From: Bosea beijingensis
GTDB taxonomy: Bacteria > Pseudomonadota > Alphaproteobacteria > Rhizobiales > Beijerinckiaceae
Direction of reading: 5' to 3'
DNA: 64,000 bases
NCBI RefSeq assembly: GCF_030758975.1
Contig: NZ_CP132359.1
Span: forward strand, 3,245,283-3,309,282
The notes below the pieces were generated by a model, which saw only the letters and a list, made by a program, of their open reading frames with translations, was not told where the DNA came from and made no database searches. The position numbers were made by a program, and so were the translations under genes. Position 1 is the first letter of the stretch. Each line of letters begins with the position of its first letter. Below, in pieces: positions 19,075 to 28,300 of this stretch.

Positions 19075-19145
19075 TGCGGTGGAGTCCGTTCCCTTGCGGC
19101 CGCGCGGAAACCGGGCGGCCAAGCTTCCTTCGCATCCGTCCCGAG

Positions 19146-20213
19146 TTAGGCGCGGCGACCCTTCAGGCGCAAGACGTATCCGATGACTTCGGCGACAGCC
19201 TGATAGTGTTCGACAGGAATTTCTTCGTCGATGTCGACCGTGGCGTAGAGCGCGCGTGCCAGAGGCGGATTTTCGACGATCGGCACGCGGTGCTCGCCGG
19301 CGACCTCGCGGATCTTCAGGGCCATCGCGTCGACGCCCTTGGCGAGGCACAAGGGCGCCGCCATGCCGGGCTCGTATTGCAGCGCGACGGCGAAGTGGGT
19401 CGGGTTGGTGATGATGACGGTCGCCTTCGGTACCGCCGCCATCATGCGCTTGCGGACGCGGCTGGCGCGGATCTGGCGCAACTTCGCCTTGACCTCGGGA
19501 TTGCCTTCCGAGTTCTTGAACTCGTCCTTCATCTCCTGCTTGGTCATCTTCTGGCGCTGGTACCAGGAGAAGCGCTGCCAGCCGAAATCGCCGATGGCGA
19601 TGATGGCGAAGAGGGCAAGCACCGCGCCCATCAACTGGATCGCGAGCGAAAGCGTCGCCGGCATCAAGGCCTCGACATTCATCTGCGCGAAGACTTCGAG
19701 CCGGTCGCGCTGGCCCCAGAGCGTGTACCAGATCACGATGCCGATCAGGGCCGTCTTGGCGAGGCCCTTGGCGAAATTGACCCAGGCCTCCTTGCCGAAC
19801 AGCCGCTTGACGCCGGCCATCGGCGATATCCGGTTGAACTTCGGCATCAGCGGCTCGAACGTCCAGAGCGGCTTGTGCTGGAGCAGGGCACCGACGAGGC
19901 CCGCACAGAGGATGAAGGCGAAGGGCAGGCCCAGCGCCATGAAGCCTGTGAACACGCCGCGCTGCGTCACCTGCATGAAGGAGGCGCCGTCGGAGGGGAC
20001 CTGATGCGCGTTCATCAGGAAGGAGCGCAAGGACAGCATCGCCTCGCGCGCCGACCAGCCGGCAGCCACCATCAGGGCGAGCGTGAAGCCGCAGAGCACG
20101 AAGAAGGTCCCGATCTCCTGCGATTTGGGGACGTCGCCTTTCTCGGTGGCTTCGTCCAGCTTTCGCTGGGTCGGGTCTTCTGTTCTGTCTTCGTTTTCGG
20201 TTTCCTCGGACAT
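19146..20213 (-). CDS. flhB: Flagellar export gate protein FlhB
   Basis: The 355-residue type III export component has an N-terminal membrane domain with four hydrophobic segments (about 35-215) and a cytoplasmic domain with the autocleavage site NPTH at residues 270-273 that switches substrate specificity from hook to filament. The start region TEDPTQRKLDEATEKGDVPKS is highly typical. It follows fliR by 7 bp in the fliQ-fliR-flhB order. Confidence 0.96.
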   Translation of the reverse strand: MSEETENEDRTEDPTQRKLDEATEKGDVPKSQEIGTFFVLCGFTLALMVAAGWSAREAMLSLRSFLMNAHQVPSDGASFMQVTQRGVFTGFMALGLPFAFILCAGLVGALLQHKPLWTFEPLMPKFNRISPMAGVKRLFGKEAWVNFAKGLAKTALIGIVIWYTLWGQRDRLEVFAQMNVEALMPATLSLAIQLMGAVLALFAIIAIGDFGWQRFSWYQRQKMTKQEMKDEFKNSEGNPEVKAKLRQIRASRVRKRMMAAVPKATVIITNPTHFAVALQYEPGMAAPLCLAKGVDAMALKIREVAGEHRVPIVENPPLARALYATVDIDEEIPVEHYQAVAEVIGYVLRLKGRRA

Positions 20214-20220
20214 GGCTTCC

Positions 20221-20976
20221 TCAGCCGGTGAACTGACGGAGGAAGGCGCCGAGATCGTCGATGAAGACGCTCATCATCACGCCGAGCACGACGAGCAGGA
20301 CGAGCATGCCGCCCAAGATCGAGGCCGGCACGGCGAGGAAGAAGACCTGCAATTGCGGCATCATCCGCGCGAGCACGCCGATGCCGAGATTGAAGAGCAG
20401 GCCGAAGATGAGGAAGGGCGCGGAAATCTGGATGGCGAGCGCGAAACCACGCGCCGTCGAGCGGATCGCCAGCGCCATCGTGTCGGTGAGGTCGACGGCC
20501 CCGCCCGGCGGCAGCAGGCGGTAGCTCTCATGGATCGCGGCGATGGCGATGTGGTGCAGGTCCGTGGTCAGGATCAGCGTGATGCCGAGCATCGTCAGGA
20601 AATTGCCGATCGAGGGGTTCTGCATGCCGCCGGTCGGATCGACCGTCATGGCGAAGCCGAGCCCCAAGGTCTGGGCGATCAGCGTGCCGGCGGTCTGCAG
20701 GCAGGCCATGACCAGCCGGGCACAGAGCCCGATGACGAGGCCGATCAGCAATTCCCCGATCAGCAGCGCGACGACGCCCGAGACATCACCGGGCACGCGC
20801 AGGGAGGGGCGAGCGATCGGCACGATCATCAAGGCGATGAAGAAGGCGAGCGACAGCCGCGCCCGCGAGAAGATGAAGCGCTCGCCGATGCCGGGCATGA
20901 GCATGACGAGCGTGCCGACCCGCGCGAAGACGAGCACGAAAATGGCGCTGATCTCGGGCAGGATCGCGATCTGCAT
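20221..20976 (-). CDS. fliR: Flagellar export gate protein FliR
   Basis: The 251-residue integral membrane protein is part of the FliPQR export gate. It begins with the usual helix (FVLVFARVGTLVMLMPGIGE) and contains VDPTGGMQNPSIGNF, conserved in FliR. ATG 20976 gives normal length and has a GAAGG site upstream. A second ATG at 21057 overlaps the fliQ stop as ATGA and would add 27 residues that do not look like FliR. The overlap makes coupling attractive, so the start is not settled. Confidence 0.92.
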   Translation of the reverse strand: MQIAILPEISAIFVLVFARVGTLVMLMPGIGERFIFSRARLSLAFFIALMIVPIARPSLRVPGDVSGVVALLIGELLIGLVIGLCARLVMACLQTAGTLIAQTLGLGFAMTVDPTGGMQNPSIGNFLTMLGITLILTTDLHHIAIAAIHESYRLLPPGGAVDLTDTMALAIRSTARGFALAIQISAPFLIFGLLFNLGIGVLARMMPQLQVFFLAVPASILGGMLVLLVVLGVMMSVFIDDLGAFLRQFTG

Positions 20977-21053
20977 CGTGCCGCGGGCACCTTCACGCCA
21001 GGATGGGTGCCGCGGAGCCGCGCCGGCAAGGGCCGGCAGCAGGCGCGACGGGA

Positions 21054-21320
21054 TCATCCGCCCGTGGCGATTCGGGCGGCGATTCGCCCCATATAACCCG
21101 CCAGCGCGTCTCCCATGAAAGGAAGAAACAGCAGCAGTGCCGCGAAGACGGCGACGATCTTCGGCACGAAGACCAGCGTCTGCTCCTGGATCTGGGTCAG
21201 CGCCTGGATCAGCGAGACGATGAGGCCGACGACGAGCGCGATCACCATCAGCGGCCCGCCGACCTTGAGGAAGACGACGATGCCGTCGCGGGCGATGTCG
21301 AGAATGGCTCCGGAAGTCAT
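21054..21320 (-). CDS. fliQ: Flagellar export gate protein FliQ
   Basis: The 88-residue protein has two transmembrane helices (about 16-38 and 52-75) and the family pattern GGPLMVIALVVGLIVSLIQALTQIQEQTLVFVPKI. It assembles with FliP and FliR into the export gate. It is separated from fliE upstream by a 148-bp gap holding a large inverted repeat. Confidence 0.95.
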   Translation of the reverse strand: MTSGAILDIARDGIVVFLKVGGPLMVIALVVGLIVSLIQALTQIQEQTLVFVPKIVAVFAALLLFLPFMGDALAGYMGRIAARIATGG

Positions 21321-21352
21321 GGCTTTACCTTGCTCGCAACGATCGTTGTTCG

Positions 21353-21457
21353 AGCCCTCGTCCTGAGGAGCGCCCTTGGGCGCGTCTCGAACGACGCTCC
21401 AGAGTGCGCTGGACCATCCTTCGAGACGCCGCTTCGCGGCTCCTCAGGATGAGGGCT
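21353..21457. repeat. REP-like imperfect inverted repeat
   Basis: Two arms of about 38 bases (21353-21391 and 21420-21457) are near-perfect inverted copies, each with TCCTGAGGAG and GTCTCGAA blocks, around a 28-base centre. It lies between fliE and fliQ in the flagellar operon. An 18-base part of it recurs at 62345-62362. Transcribed, it would form a long hairpin that could process or attenuate the message. Confidence 0.75.
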
Positions 21458-21468
21458 GCGGATGGTGA

Positions 21469-21792
21469 TCAGACCGGCATCCGCATGATTTCTTCATAGG
21501 CCGCGATGACGCGGTCACGCACGGCGACGAGCGTCTCGATCGCGGCCTCGCTCTCGGCCACCGCCGTCACGACATTGACGATGTCGGCCCGGCCGCCGGC
21601 GACGCTCGCCGTCTGGACATCGGCCTTGCGACCGGCATCGGCGGTGGCGTCGAGCGCCTTGCCGAGCAGCGCGGAGAAATCCGGTCCGCCCGCTTCCGCG
21701 CCGCCCGTGGCGAGCGGCTTGCGCATCAGATTGCCGGCACCCATCCCCTGGATGGAGGCGTAGGCGCCCGCGGCGAAACCCGGAGTGGCCAT
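21469..21792 (-). CDS. fliE: Flagellar hook-basal body protein FliE
   Basis: The 107-residue protein links the MS ring to the rod. The C-terminal helical half (VNVVTAVAESEAAIETLVAVRDRVIAAYEEIMRMPV) matches FliE; the N-terminal half is flexible and Gly/Ala-rich. It follows flgC in the order flgB-flgC-fliE. No signal peptide, as for other export substrates. Confidence 0.93.
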   Translation of the reverse strand: MATPGFAAGAYASIQGMGAGNLMRKPLATGGAEAGGPDFSALLGKALDATADAGRKADVQTASVAGGRADIVNVVTAVAESEAAIETLVAVRDRVIAAYEEIMRMPV

Positions 21793-21821
21793 GATGGTCT
21801 AGTCCCCTTCTGGAGCCGCGC

Positions 21822-22232
21822 TCAGGCGCGCAGGATATCGATGGTGCGCTGGATCATCCGGCGCGTCGAAGAGATCAGGTTGAGATTGGCTTCGTAGCTG
21901 CGCTGGGCCTCGCGCATGTCGACCATCTCGACCAACGAGTTGACGTTCGGCATCTGGACGTTGCCGTTGGCATCGGCCGCCGGGTTGCCGGGCTCGTGCT
22001 TGGTCTTGAAGGCGCTGGGGTCGCGCTGGACCTTGCCGAGCGCGACGAGCTGGGCGTCGAGCGTGCGGTCCATATGGCGCTGGAATGTCGGGACCTTGCG
22101 GCGATAGGGCTCGGCCCCGGCGCGCTCCGGACCCGAATCGGCGTTGGCGATGTTCTCGGAGATGATGCGCATGCGCCCGGACTGGCTGCGCAGGCCGGAA
22201 GCGGCAACGGCGATGCTCTTGATCAGGTCCAT
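21822..22232 (-). CDS. flgC: Proximal rod protein FlgC
   Basis: The 136-residue rod subunit has the N-terminal helix with SGLRSQSGRMRIISENIANAD and the C-terminal VEMVDMREAQRSYEANLNLI typical of axial proteins. Length is normal. It starts two bases after the flgB stop, so the two are coupled. Confidence 0.95.
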   Translation of the reverse strand: MDLIKSIAVAASGLRSQSGRMRIISENIANADSGPERAGAEPYRRKVPTFQRHMDRTLDAQLVALGKVQRDPSAFKTKHEPGNPAADANGNVQMPNVNSLVEMVDMREAQRSYEANLNLISSTRRMIQRTIDILRA

Positions 22233-22234
22233 GA

Positions 22235-22636
22235 TCAGCGGCCTTTCCCGATCGCGATCTTCATCAGGCCTAGGCCCTTGCTGTAGAGCGAGGCGGCGAG
22301 CTGATAGTCGGACTGGTTCTGCGCGACCTTGAGCATCTCGTCCTCGAGATTGACCGCGTTGCCGTTTGGCGTGGTCTCGAAGCGCGGGGCACCGGTACCG
22401 TCGAAGCCGCCATTGGCGGTGTTCAGGCTCATATGGCCGGCGCTGGTGCGGGCAACCGCGACGCCGGCGCGCGTCGGATCGGCGCTCGGCGGCTTCAGGT
22501 CGACCGGGCGGAAGCCGGGGCTGTCGGCATTGGCGACGTTCTCGGCGAGGATCTTCTGGCGCGATTGCTGGTAATGCATGCGCGTCTTCAGCGCCTGCAT
22601 CAGGCCGCCGCCGACGCTGAATCCGTCGTTCGCCAT
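22235..22636 (-). CDS. flgB: Proximal rod protein FlgB
   Basis: The 133-residue rod subunit contains QQSRQKILAENVANADSPGF and EDEMLKVAQNQSDYQLA, both diagnostic. The start has a GGAG site about eight bases upstream. It is the first gene of the flgB-flgC-fliE-fliQ-fliR-flhB(-cckA) series. A CtrA box (22704-22718) and a palindrome (22678-22696) lie 40-80 bp upstream, so CtrA-driven expression with a repressor or FlbD-type site near the transcription start is likely. Confidence 0.95.
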   Translation of the reverse strand: MANDGFSVGGGLMQALKTRMHYQQSRQKILAENVANADSPGFRPVDLKPPSADPTRAGVAVARTSAGHMSLNTANGGFDGTGAPRFETTPNGNAVNLEDEMLKVAQNQSDYQLAASLYSKGLGLMKIAIGKGR

Positions 22637-22677
22637 GGCTCCAGCTCCCCGTTTGCGTAGCCGGCGAGGTCGGTCTA

Positions 22678-22696
22678 CCCGGCAAATCCTGCCGGG
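22678..22696. promoter_or_regulatory. FlbD/ftr-like palindrome (flgB side)
   Basis: The perfect inverted repeat CCCGGCA-AATCC-TGCCGGG lies between the CtrA box and the flgB start. It shares the CGGCA-N5-TGCCG core with 5675-5689 and 51112-51126. Its place just downstream of the CtrA box would suit a repressor site. Confidence 0.5.
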
Positions 22697-22703
22697 TGCA
22701 TGG

Positions 22704-22718
22704 TTAATATCCGGTTAA
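22704..22718 (-). promoter_or_regulatory. CtrA box, flgB/fliO region
   Basis: An exact TTAA-N7-TTAA is present; on the minus strand it continues as TTAAC-CAT, matching the full consensus. It is 68 bp upstream of flgB and 142 bp upstream of the fliO-like gene. Confidence 0.7.
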
Positions 22719-22859
22719 AGGGGCGGGTTTTCGTGGGTGTGATTAACCACGCGTTCACCATGTTTCCCGATAGCGAAAGCGTTATGCTATAGCCAAGGTG
22801 TTGAAACATGGACGGGACTTAACGGCCGTCCGGGCCGCCGTCGCGTTAAGAGGCAGACC

Positions 22860-24182
22860 TTGCAGAGCTTGTTCGGATTGGAACTCTCGACCGCGCAGAA
22901 GGTGATCGTCGCCTCTGTCGTCATTCTCGTGCTCCTCGCGCTGCTCGGCCTGTTCGTGCGGCAGATCCAGGGCGGGCGGCTCCGGCTGCGCGGCCAGGCC
23001 AGCGGGCGGCAGCGTCAGCCCCGTCTCGGCGTCGTCGATACCTACGACCTCGACCGCCAGCGCCAGCTCGTTCTGATCCGGCGCGACAATATCGAGCATC
23101 TGCTGATGATCGGCGGCGCCTCGGACGTCGTGGTCGAGACGAACATCCTGCGCAGCGGAGGCCGCGCCGCGACCCCGGCCTATGCCGAATCCGTCGCCAC
23201 CGATCGGCCGCTGCCGCCGTTCGAGACATTGGTTCCGCCGAGCGAACCCGCCTTGCGGGCAGGGGACGATGCGCGCCGCGCCGGCTATGCGCCGGAAGGG
23301 CCGGAGCTGCTTCCGCCGCTGCCGACCCGGCCCGTTTCGGTGCCGGTCGAGACGCCGGTAACGACGGCTGCGGCCACGGCCGCGACGGCCGGTGTCGCCG
23401 CAGCTCTCGGCGTCGCAGCCGCGGCCGAGGCGGTTGCCGCCCCTGCCAAGCCTGCCGCTCCGGCCATGTCGGTGCCTCCGGTCACCACCGGGCCGGCGCC
23501 GAGCTTCGCCCGCGAGCATGCGCCACAGCCGGCGGTGAGCGCCGGTGAGCTCGACGACATGACGCGCCAGCTCGAAGAGGCGCTGAAGCGGCCGTTCTCG
23601 GCCGTGCGTCCCGCCAATCTCGGGGCCGAGACGCCGCCCGCAAGCCCTGCGCCCGCCGTGGAGCCACCGGCCCCGGCCGCGAAGTTCTCTCCCGCGCCTG
23701 TCGTCGAGGAGGATGCTGCTCCGGTCAAAACGATTACTCCCGTCATCGAGCCTCCGGCTCCCGAGCCCGAGATCGTGCCGGAGCCGGAACCCGAGCCCGA
23801 ACCGGCAGCGCCGGCTCCTGTCGCCGCAGCACCTCGCCAGAAGCCGATTCCGAGCGATGTCGAGGCCGAGCTCGCCGCGGCGCTCGGGCTGTCGCTGGAC
23901 CGCCCGCTGGCGAAGGCGCCCGAGCCCCAGGCTTTCGAAGCGAAGCCGGCCGAGATTCAGCACCCTGAGCCGCCACCGGCCACCGAGGATGCGCCCGTCA
24001 TCGAGGAGACGGTGATGGATGCGGTCGTCGAGGAGCCCGCTCCGGTCGAGAGCCCGAAGCCGCAGCCCGAGCCCGAAAAGCCGGCCGAGCCGGCCGCGAA
24101 GGAAATCGATCCCTTCTCGGTCGACGCGATCGAAGCCGAGTTTGCCCGCCTGCTCGGCCGCGACCCCAAGGCCAAGTCCTGA
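22860..24182 (+). CDS. fliO: FliO-like flagellar biosynthesis protein with long Pro/Ala/Glu tail
   Basis: The 440-residue product has one membrane helix (about 12-37) followed by a FliO-type cytoplasmic domain (RLGVVDTYDLDRQRQLVLIR, then EHLLMIGG, about 58-90). The rest is low-complexity Ala/Pro/Glu with a short helical end (VDAIEAEFARLLGRD). FliO helps assemble the FliP ring; this one precedes fliP. It is far longer than the usual 100-250 residues because of the tail. The start is TTG 22860 with AGAGG upstream. A terminator follows at 24272-24298. Confidence 0.75.
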   Translation: MQSLFGLELSTAQKVIVASVVILVLLALLGLFVRQIQGGRLRLRGQASGRQRQPRLGVVDTYDLDRQRQLVLIRRDNIEHLLMIGGASDVVVETNILRSGGRAATPAYAESVATDRPLPPFETLVPPSEPALRAGDDARRAGYAPEGPELLPPLPTRPVSVPVETPVTTAAATAATAGVAAALGVAAAAEAVAAPAKPAAPAMSVPPVTTGPAPSFAREHAPQPAVSAGELDDMTRQLEEALKRPFSAVRPANLGAETPPASPAPAVEPPAPAAKFSPAPVVEEDAAPVKTITPVIEPPAPEPEIVPEPEPEPEPAAPAPVAAAPRQKPIPSDVEAELAAALGLSLDRPLAKAPEPQAFEAKPAEIQHPEPPPATEDAPVIEETVMDAVVEEPAPVESPKPQPEPEKPAEPAAKEIDPFSVDAIEAEFARLLGRDPKAKS

Positions 24183-24271
24183 GCGGACGGAGGCCTGGGG
24201 TGAAAGGTTGAGGGCCGAGCGCCCTTAGCATGACGCCATCAACAGGATTGTCGGCCATCCGGCCGTATTGA

Positions 24272-24298
24272 CGCCGCGCATCGGTTGCGCGGCGTTTT
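24272..24298 (+). terminator. Terminator between fliO-like gene and fliP
   Basis: An eight-base-pair stem (CGCCGCGC/GCGCGGCG) with a seven-base loop is followed by TTTT. It lies 90 bp after the fliO-like stop and before the likely fliP start, so fliP may be partly uncoupled or need its own promoter. Confidence 0.65.
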
Positions 24299-24353
24299 CG
24301 CGTGGCTAGCCTCGTTGGCGCCCGGTCGGTTGAGTCGGGCTGTGGCGGCGCGC

Positions 24354-25121
24354 GTGAAGGTCATCGGCAGACGAGCGAGAGCAATTCGAGGCGGGCGTGT
24401 CCTGGTGGCCGCTGCATTGCTGCTCGCGTTGCAGGCCGTGCCGGCGCTGCCGCAGACGCTGTCGCTCGATCTCGGGCAGGGCGGGGGCGTGGCGGAGCGG
24501 GCGCTCCAGCTCATCGCCGTCATCACGGTCCTGTCGCTGGCCCCATCGATCCTGATCATGGTGACGTCGTTCACCCGGATCGTGGTGGTGCTGTCGCTGC
24601 TGCGCTCGGCTCTGGGCACGCAGACTACCCCGCCCAATACCGTTATTCTCGGATTGGCGCTATTCCTGACCGGCTTCGTGATGGCACCGACCTTGCGCGA
24701 GGCCTACACGACGGCCGTGCAGCCGCTGATCGCCGGGCAGATCCAGCCGCAGGAGGCCTATAACCGCGGCGTCGTGCCGTTCAAGACCTTCATGCTCAAG
24801 CATGTCCGCGAGAAGGACCTGGCGCTGTTTCTCGACATGTCGCAGGGGCCGCGCCCGCAGACGCCGCAGGATGTCGGCGTCGAGGTGCTGATCCCCGCCT
24901 TCATGATCTCGGAATTGCGCCGGGCCTTCGAGATCGGCTTCCTGCTGTTCGTGCCCTTCCTGATCATAGACCTTGTCGTGGCCTCGATCCTGATGTCGGT
25001 GGGCATGATGATGCTCCCCCCGGTGACGGTGTCACTGCCGTTCAAGCTGATCTTCTTCGTGCTGGTCGATGGCTGGGGACTGGTCGCGGGATCGCTGGTG
25101 AAGAGCTACGGCAGCGGGTGA
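24354..25121 (+). CDS. fliP: Flagellar export gate protein FliP
   Basis: The export-gate ring protein has a cleaved signal sequence (VLVAAALLLALQAVPALPQ) and the conserved LIAVITVLSLAPSILIMVTS, SFTRIVVVLSLLR and VGMMMLPPVTVSLPFK segments. The frame is open from TTG 24285, but that codon falls inside the terminator hairpin at 24272-24298, so I prefer GTG 24354 (255 residues, the usual FliP length). GTG 24342 is an alternative. Confidence 0.93.
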   Translation: MKVIGRRARAIRGGRVLVAAALLLALQAVPALPQTLSLDLGQGGGVAERALQLIAVITVLSLAPSILIMVTSFTRIVVVLSLLRSALGTQTTPPNTVILGLALFLTGFVMAPTLREAYTTAVQPLIAGQIQPQEAYNRGVVPFKTFMLKHVREKDLALFLDMSQGPRPQTPQDVGVEVLIPAFMISELRRAFEIGFLLFVPFLIIDLVVASILMSVGMMMLPPVTVSLPFKLIFFVLVDGWGLVAGSLVKSYGSG

Positions 25122-25233
25122 TCCGCCGCGAAATCGCGAATCCCGCCAGCAGGATAGGCGCGGCGCCTCAGATCATGATTCCGGATCGGGAGCGCCTTGG
25201 CTTCGCGCCGAAGAGCGGCCTTCCTGACCGACT

Positions 25234-26373
25234 TCAGCCTACGATTACGCGGCCGCGCTGGATGCGCAGGCTGAGCGTGCCATTCTTAAGCGCCAGCGCC
25301 TTCTCGCCGAAGACGCCGCGGCGCCAGCCGTGCAGGGCCGGGACCTCGGCGAGATCATCGGAGGCGATGGCGTCGAGATCGTCGCTGGAGGCGATGATCT
25401 TGGGCGCGACGCGCTCGGCATCCGCCACCGCCTTGAGCAGGACCTTGAGCAGGTCGAGCACCGCGGCATTGGTCGGCCGGCCACGCTCGCGCTCCAGCCG
25501 GGGCAGGGTCTTGGGGTCGAGGGCCGCGGCACGCTCGATCGCTGCCAGGACCTCGGCACCGTTGCGCGAGCGCTCGAAGCCGTTGGGGACGGAGCGCAAT
25601 TCGGCGAGAGCCTCGACCGAACGCGGGCCGCGCTGGACGATGTCCATCAGCGCGTCATCCTTGAGCACGCGCTGGCGCGGGACGTCGCGGGTCTGGGCTT
25701 CGCGCTCGCGCCAGGCAGCGATCTCCATCAGGTTCGGCAGTTCGCGCGGCTTGCGGATGCGGCCCTTGAGGCGCTGCCAGGCATTCTCGGGCTTGACCTC
25801 GTAGGTCGCCGGCGAGGTCAGCACGGACATCTCCTCGGCGACCCAGCTTTCGCGGCCGCTGGCATCGAGATCGGCCTTCAGGGCGAGGTAGATGTCGCGC
25901 AGATGGGTGACGTCCGATTCGGCATAGGCGAGCTGCGCTTCCGTCAGCGGGCGGCGCGACCAGTCGGTGAAGCGCGAGGACTTGTCGATGCGCGCCTTGG
26001 CGAGGTCGTTGGCGAGCTGCTCGTAGCCGACCGAGTCGCCATAGCCGCAGACCATGGCAGCGACCTGCGTGTCGAAAAGCGGAGTCGGCAGCACGCGCCC
26101 GAGCAGCCAGACGATTTCCAGGTCCTGCCGCGCAGCGTGAAAGACCTTGACGACGTTCTCGTTGACCATCAGCCCGAAGAAGGGGGCGAGATCGAGATCG
26201 GGCGCGAGCGGGTCGACCAGCACGGCCTCGTCCGGCGAGGCGATCTGGATCAGGCAGAGTTTCGGGTAATAGGTGGTCTCGCGCAGGAACTCGGTGTCGA
26301 CCGTGACGAAGGGATGGGTCGCGAGGCGGTCGCAGGCGGCGGAGAGCGCGGCGGTATCGGAAATCAGATGCAT
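25234..26373 (-). CDS. rnd: Ribonuclease D
   Basis: The 379-residue 3'-5' exoribonuclease trims tRNA and other small RNA ends. The DEDD active-site motifs are visible: VTVDTEF near residue 20, [10 protein letters not shown] near 80, and [13 protein letters not shown] near 150 (DEDDy type). An HRDC domain follows at about 205-290 ([20 protein letters not shown]). It is convergent with fliP and divergent from aspS. Confidence 0.93.
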   Translation of the reverse strand: MHLISDTAALSAACDRLATHPFVTVDTEFLRETTYYPKLCLIQIASPDEAVLVDPLAPDLDLAPFFGLMVNENVVKVFHAARQDLEIVWLLGRVLPTPLFDTQVAAMVCGYGDSVGYEQLANDLAKARIDKSSRFTDWSRRPLTEAQLAYAESDVTHLRDIYLALKADLDASGRESWVAEEMSVLTSPATYEVKPENAWQRLKGRIRKPRELPNLMEIAAWREREAQTRDVPRQRVLKDDALMDIVQRGPRSVEALAELRSVPNGFERSRNGAEVLAAIERAAALDPKTLPRLERERGRPTNAAVLDLLKVLLKAVADAERVAPKIIASSDDLDAIASDDLAEVPALHGWRRGVFGEKALALKNGTLSLRIQRGRVIVG

Positions 26374-26510
26374 GATCCCGTCGTCTTAGCAGAGAGAGCC
26401 GCAGGATGTCGCGGGCGTTCTTGACATTTCGGGCGCGCGCGTGTGCTTAGCCGCAAGCTGCGGCTGGTCTTACACACCGGCCTCCGACGCATTTCCGAAA
26501 GACCGATCCC

Positions 26511-28295
26511 GTGACCCTGCATCGCTATCGTTCCCATACCTGTGGCGCGCTCCGTGACAGCGACATCGGCCAGAATGTCCGCCTCTCCGGCTGGTGCCAT
26601 CGCATCCGCGACCATGGCGGCGTGCTCTTCATCGACCTGCGCGATCATTACGGCATGACGCAGGTGGTGATCGATCCTGATTCGCCGGCCTTTACTGAGG
26701 CCGAGACACTGCGCTCGGAATGGGTCGTGCGCATCGACGGCAAGGTCAAGGCGCGTCTCGCCGGCACCGAAAACGCCAACCTGCCGACCGGCGCGGTCGA
26801 GGTCTTCGCGACGGCGATCGAGGTGCTCGGTCCTTCGGCCGAACTGCCGCTGCCGGTCTTCGGCGATCTCGAATATCCCGAGGATACGCGTCTCAAATAC
26901 CGCTTCCTCGATCTGCGTCGCGAGAAGCTGCACAACAACATCATGCTGCGCACCAAGGTCATCGACTCGATGCGCCGCCGCATGAAGGACTCGGGCTTTT
27001 CCGAGTTCCAGACGCCGATCCTGACGGCGTCCTCGCCGGAAGGCGCGCGCGACTTCCTGGTGCCGAGCCGCCTGCATGCCGGCAAGTTCTATGCGCTGCC
27101 GCAGGCGCCGCAGCAGTACAAGCAGCTCCTGATGATGGCGGGCTTCGACCGGTACTTCCAGATCGCGCCCTGCTTCCGCGACGAGGACCCGCGCGCCGAC
27201 CGTCTGCCGGGCGAGTTCTACCAGCTCGACGTCGAGATGAGCTTCGTCGAGCAGGAAGACGTGTTCGCGACGATGGAGCCGGTCATCACCGGCGTGTTCG
27301 AGGAATTCGCCGAGGGCCGCAGCGTCCAGAAGAACTGGCCACGCATTCCCTATGCCGAGGCGATCGCAAAATATGGCTCCGACAAGCCGGACCTGCGCAA
27401 CCCGCTCGTCATGCAGGACGTGTCCGAGCATTTCCGCGGCTCGGGCTTCAAGGTCTTCGCGCGCATCCTGGAAGGCGAGAAGAACCGCGTCTGGGCGATC
27501 CCTGCGCCGGGCGGCGGTTCGCGCGCCTTCTGCGACCGGATGAACTCCTGGGCGCAGGGCGAGGGCCAGCCCGGCCTCGGCTATCTGATGGTCAAGGAAG
27601 ACGGCGAGGGTCAGGGGCCGATCGCCAACAATATCGGGCCGGAGCGGGTCGCAGCCATCATCAAGCAGATGGGCTTGAAGGGTGGCGATGCCTGCTTCTT
27701 CGTCGCGGGCGATCCGGACAAGTTCTACAAGTTCGCCGGCAGCGCCCGGAACAAGGTCGGCCAGGAGCTCAACCTGATCGACGAGAACACCTTCGCGTTC
27801 GCCTGGATCGTCGACTTCCCGATGTTCGAGTACAACGAGGACGAGAAGAAGGTCGATTTCTCGCATAACCCCTTCTCGATGCCGCAGGGCGGCCTGAAGG
27901 CGCTCAACGAGGAAGACCCGCTCTCGCTCAAGGCGTTCCAGTACGACATCGCCTGCAACGGCTTCGAGTTGGCCTCCGGCGGCATCCGCAACCACCGCCC
28001 CGAAGCGATGGTGAAGGCCTTCGAGATCGCCGGCTATGGCGAGGAGACGGTGATCGAGCGCTTCGGCGGCATGTATCGTGCGTTCCAGTATGGTGCCCCA
28101 CCGCATGGCGGCATGGCGGCTGGCGTGGACCGCATCATCATGCTGCTGGCGCGCGCGACGAACCTGCGCGAGGTCGCGCTGTTCCCGATGAACCAGCAGG
28201 CCGTCGACCTGCTGATGGGGGCACCGGCCGAGGCGACGCCGAAGCAGCTTCGCGAGGCGCATCTGCGGATCAACGCCCCCGAGAAGAACGGCTGA
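26511..28295 (+). CDS. aspS: Aspartyl-tRNA synthetase
   Basis: The 594-residue class IIb synthetase has an N-terminal OB fold ([22 protein letters not shown]), class II motif 2 [10 protein letters not shown], the bacterial GAD insertion (about 295-420), and motif 3 [13 protein letters not shown]. In many alphaproteobacteria AspRS is non-discriminating and also charges tRNA-Asn; that cannot be read here. The start is GTG 26511, which gives the family's normal N-terminus. It diverges from rnd and may be co-transcribed with the small lipoprotein gene 5 bp downstream. Confidence 0.97.
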   Translation: MTLHRYRSHTCGALRDSDIGQNVRLSGWCHRIRDHGGVLFIDLRDHYGMTQVVIDPDSPAFTEAETLRSEWVVRIDGKVKARLAGTENANLPTGAVEVFATAIEVLGPSAELPLPVFGDLEYPEDTRLKYRFLDLRREKLHNNIMLRTKVIDSMRRRMKDSGFSEFQTPILTASSPEGARDFLVPSRLHAGKFYALPQAPQQYKQLLMMAGFDRYFQIAPCFRDEDPRADRLPGEFYQLDVEMSFVEQEDVFATMEPVITGVFEEFAEGRSVQKNWPRIPYAEAIAKYGSDKPDLRNPLVMQDVSEHFRGSGFKVFARILEGEKNRVWAIPAPGGGSRAFCDRMNSWAQGEGQPGLGYLMVKEDGEGQGPIANNIGPERVAAIIKQMGLKGGDACFFVAGDPDKFYKFAGSARNKVGQELNLIDENTFAFAWIVDFPMFEYNEDEKKVDFSHNPFSMPQGGLKALNEEDPLSLKAFQYDIACNGFELASGGIRNHRPEAMVKAFEIAGYGEETVIERFGGMYRAFQYGAPPHGGMAAGVDRIIMLLARATNLREVALFPMNQQAVDLLMGAPAEATPKQLREAHLRINAPEKNG

Positions 28296-28300
28296 CGACC

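Noticed and set aside
16489..19149. Plus-strand open frame of about 886 codons opposite cckA
   Set aside because: Antisense to all CckA domains, and composition is that of a shadow frame.
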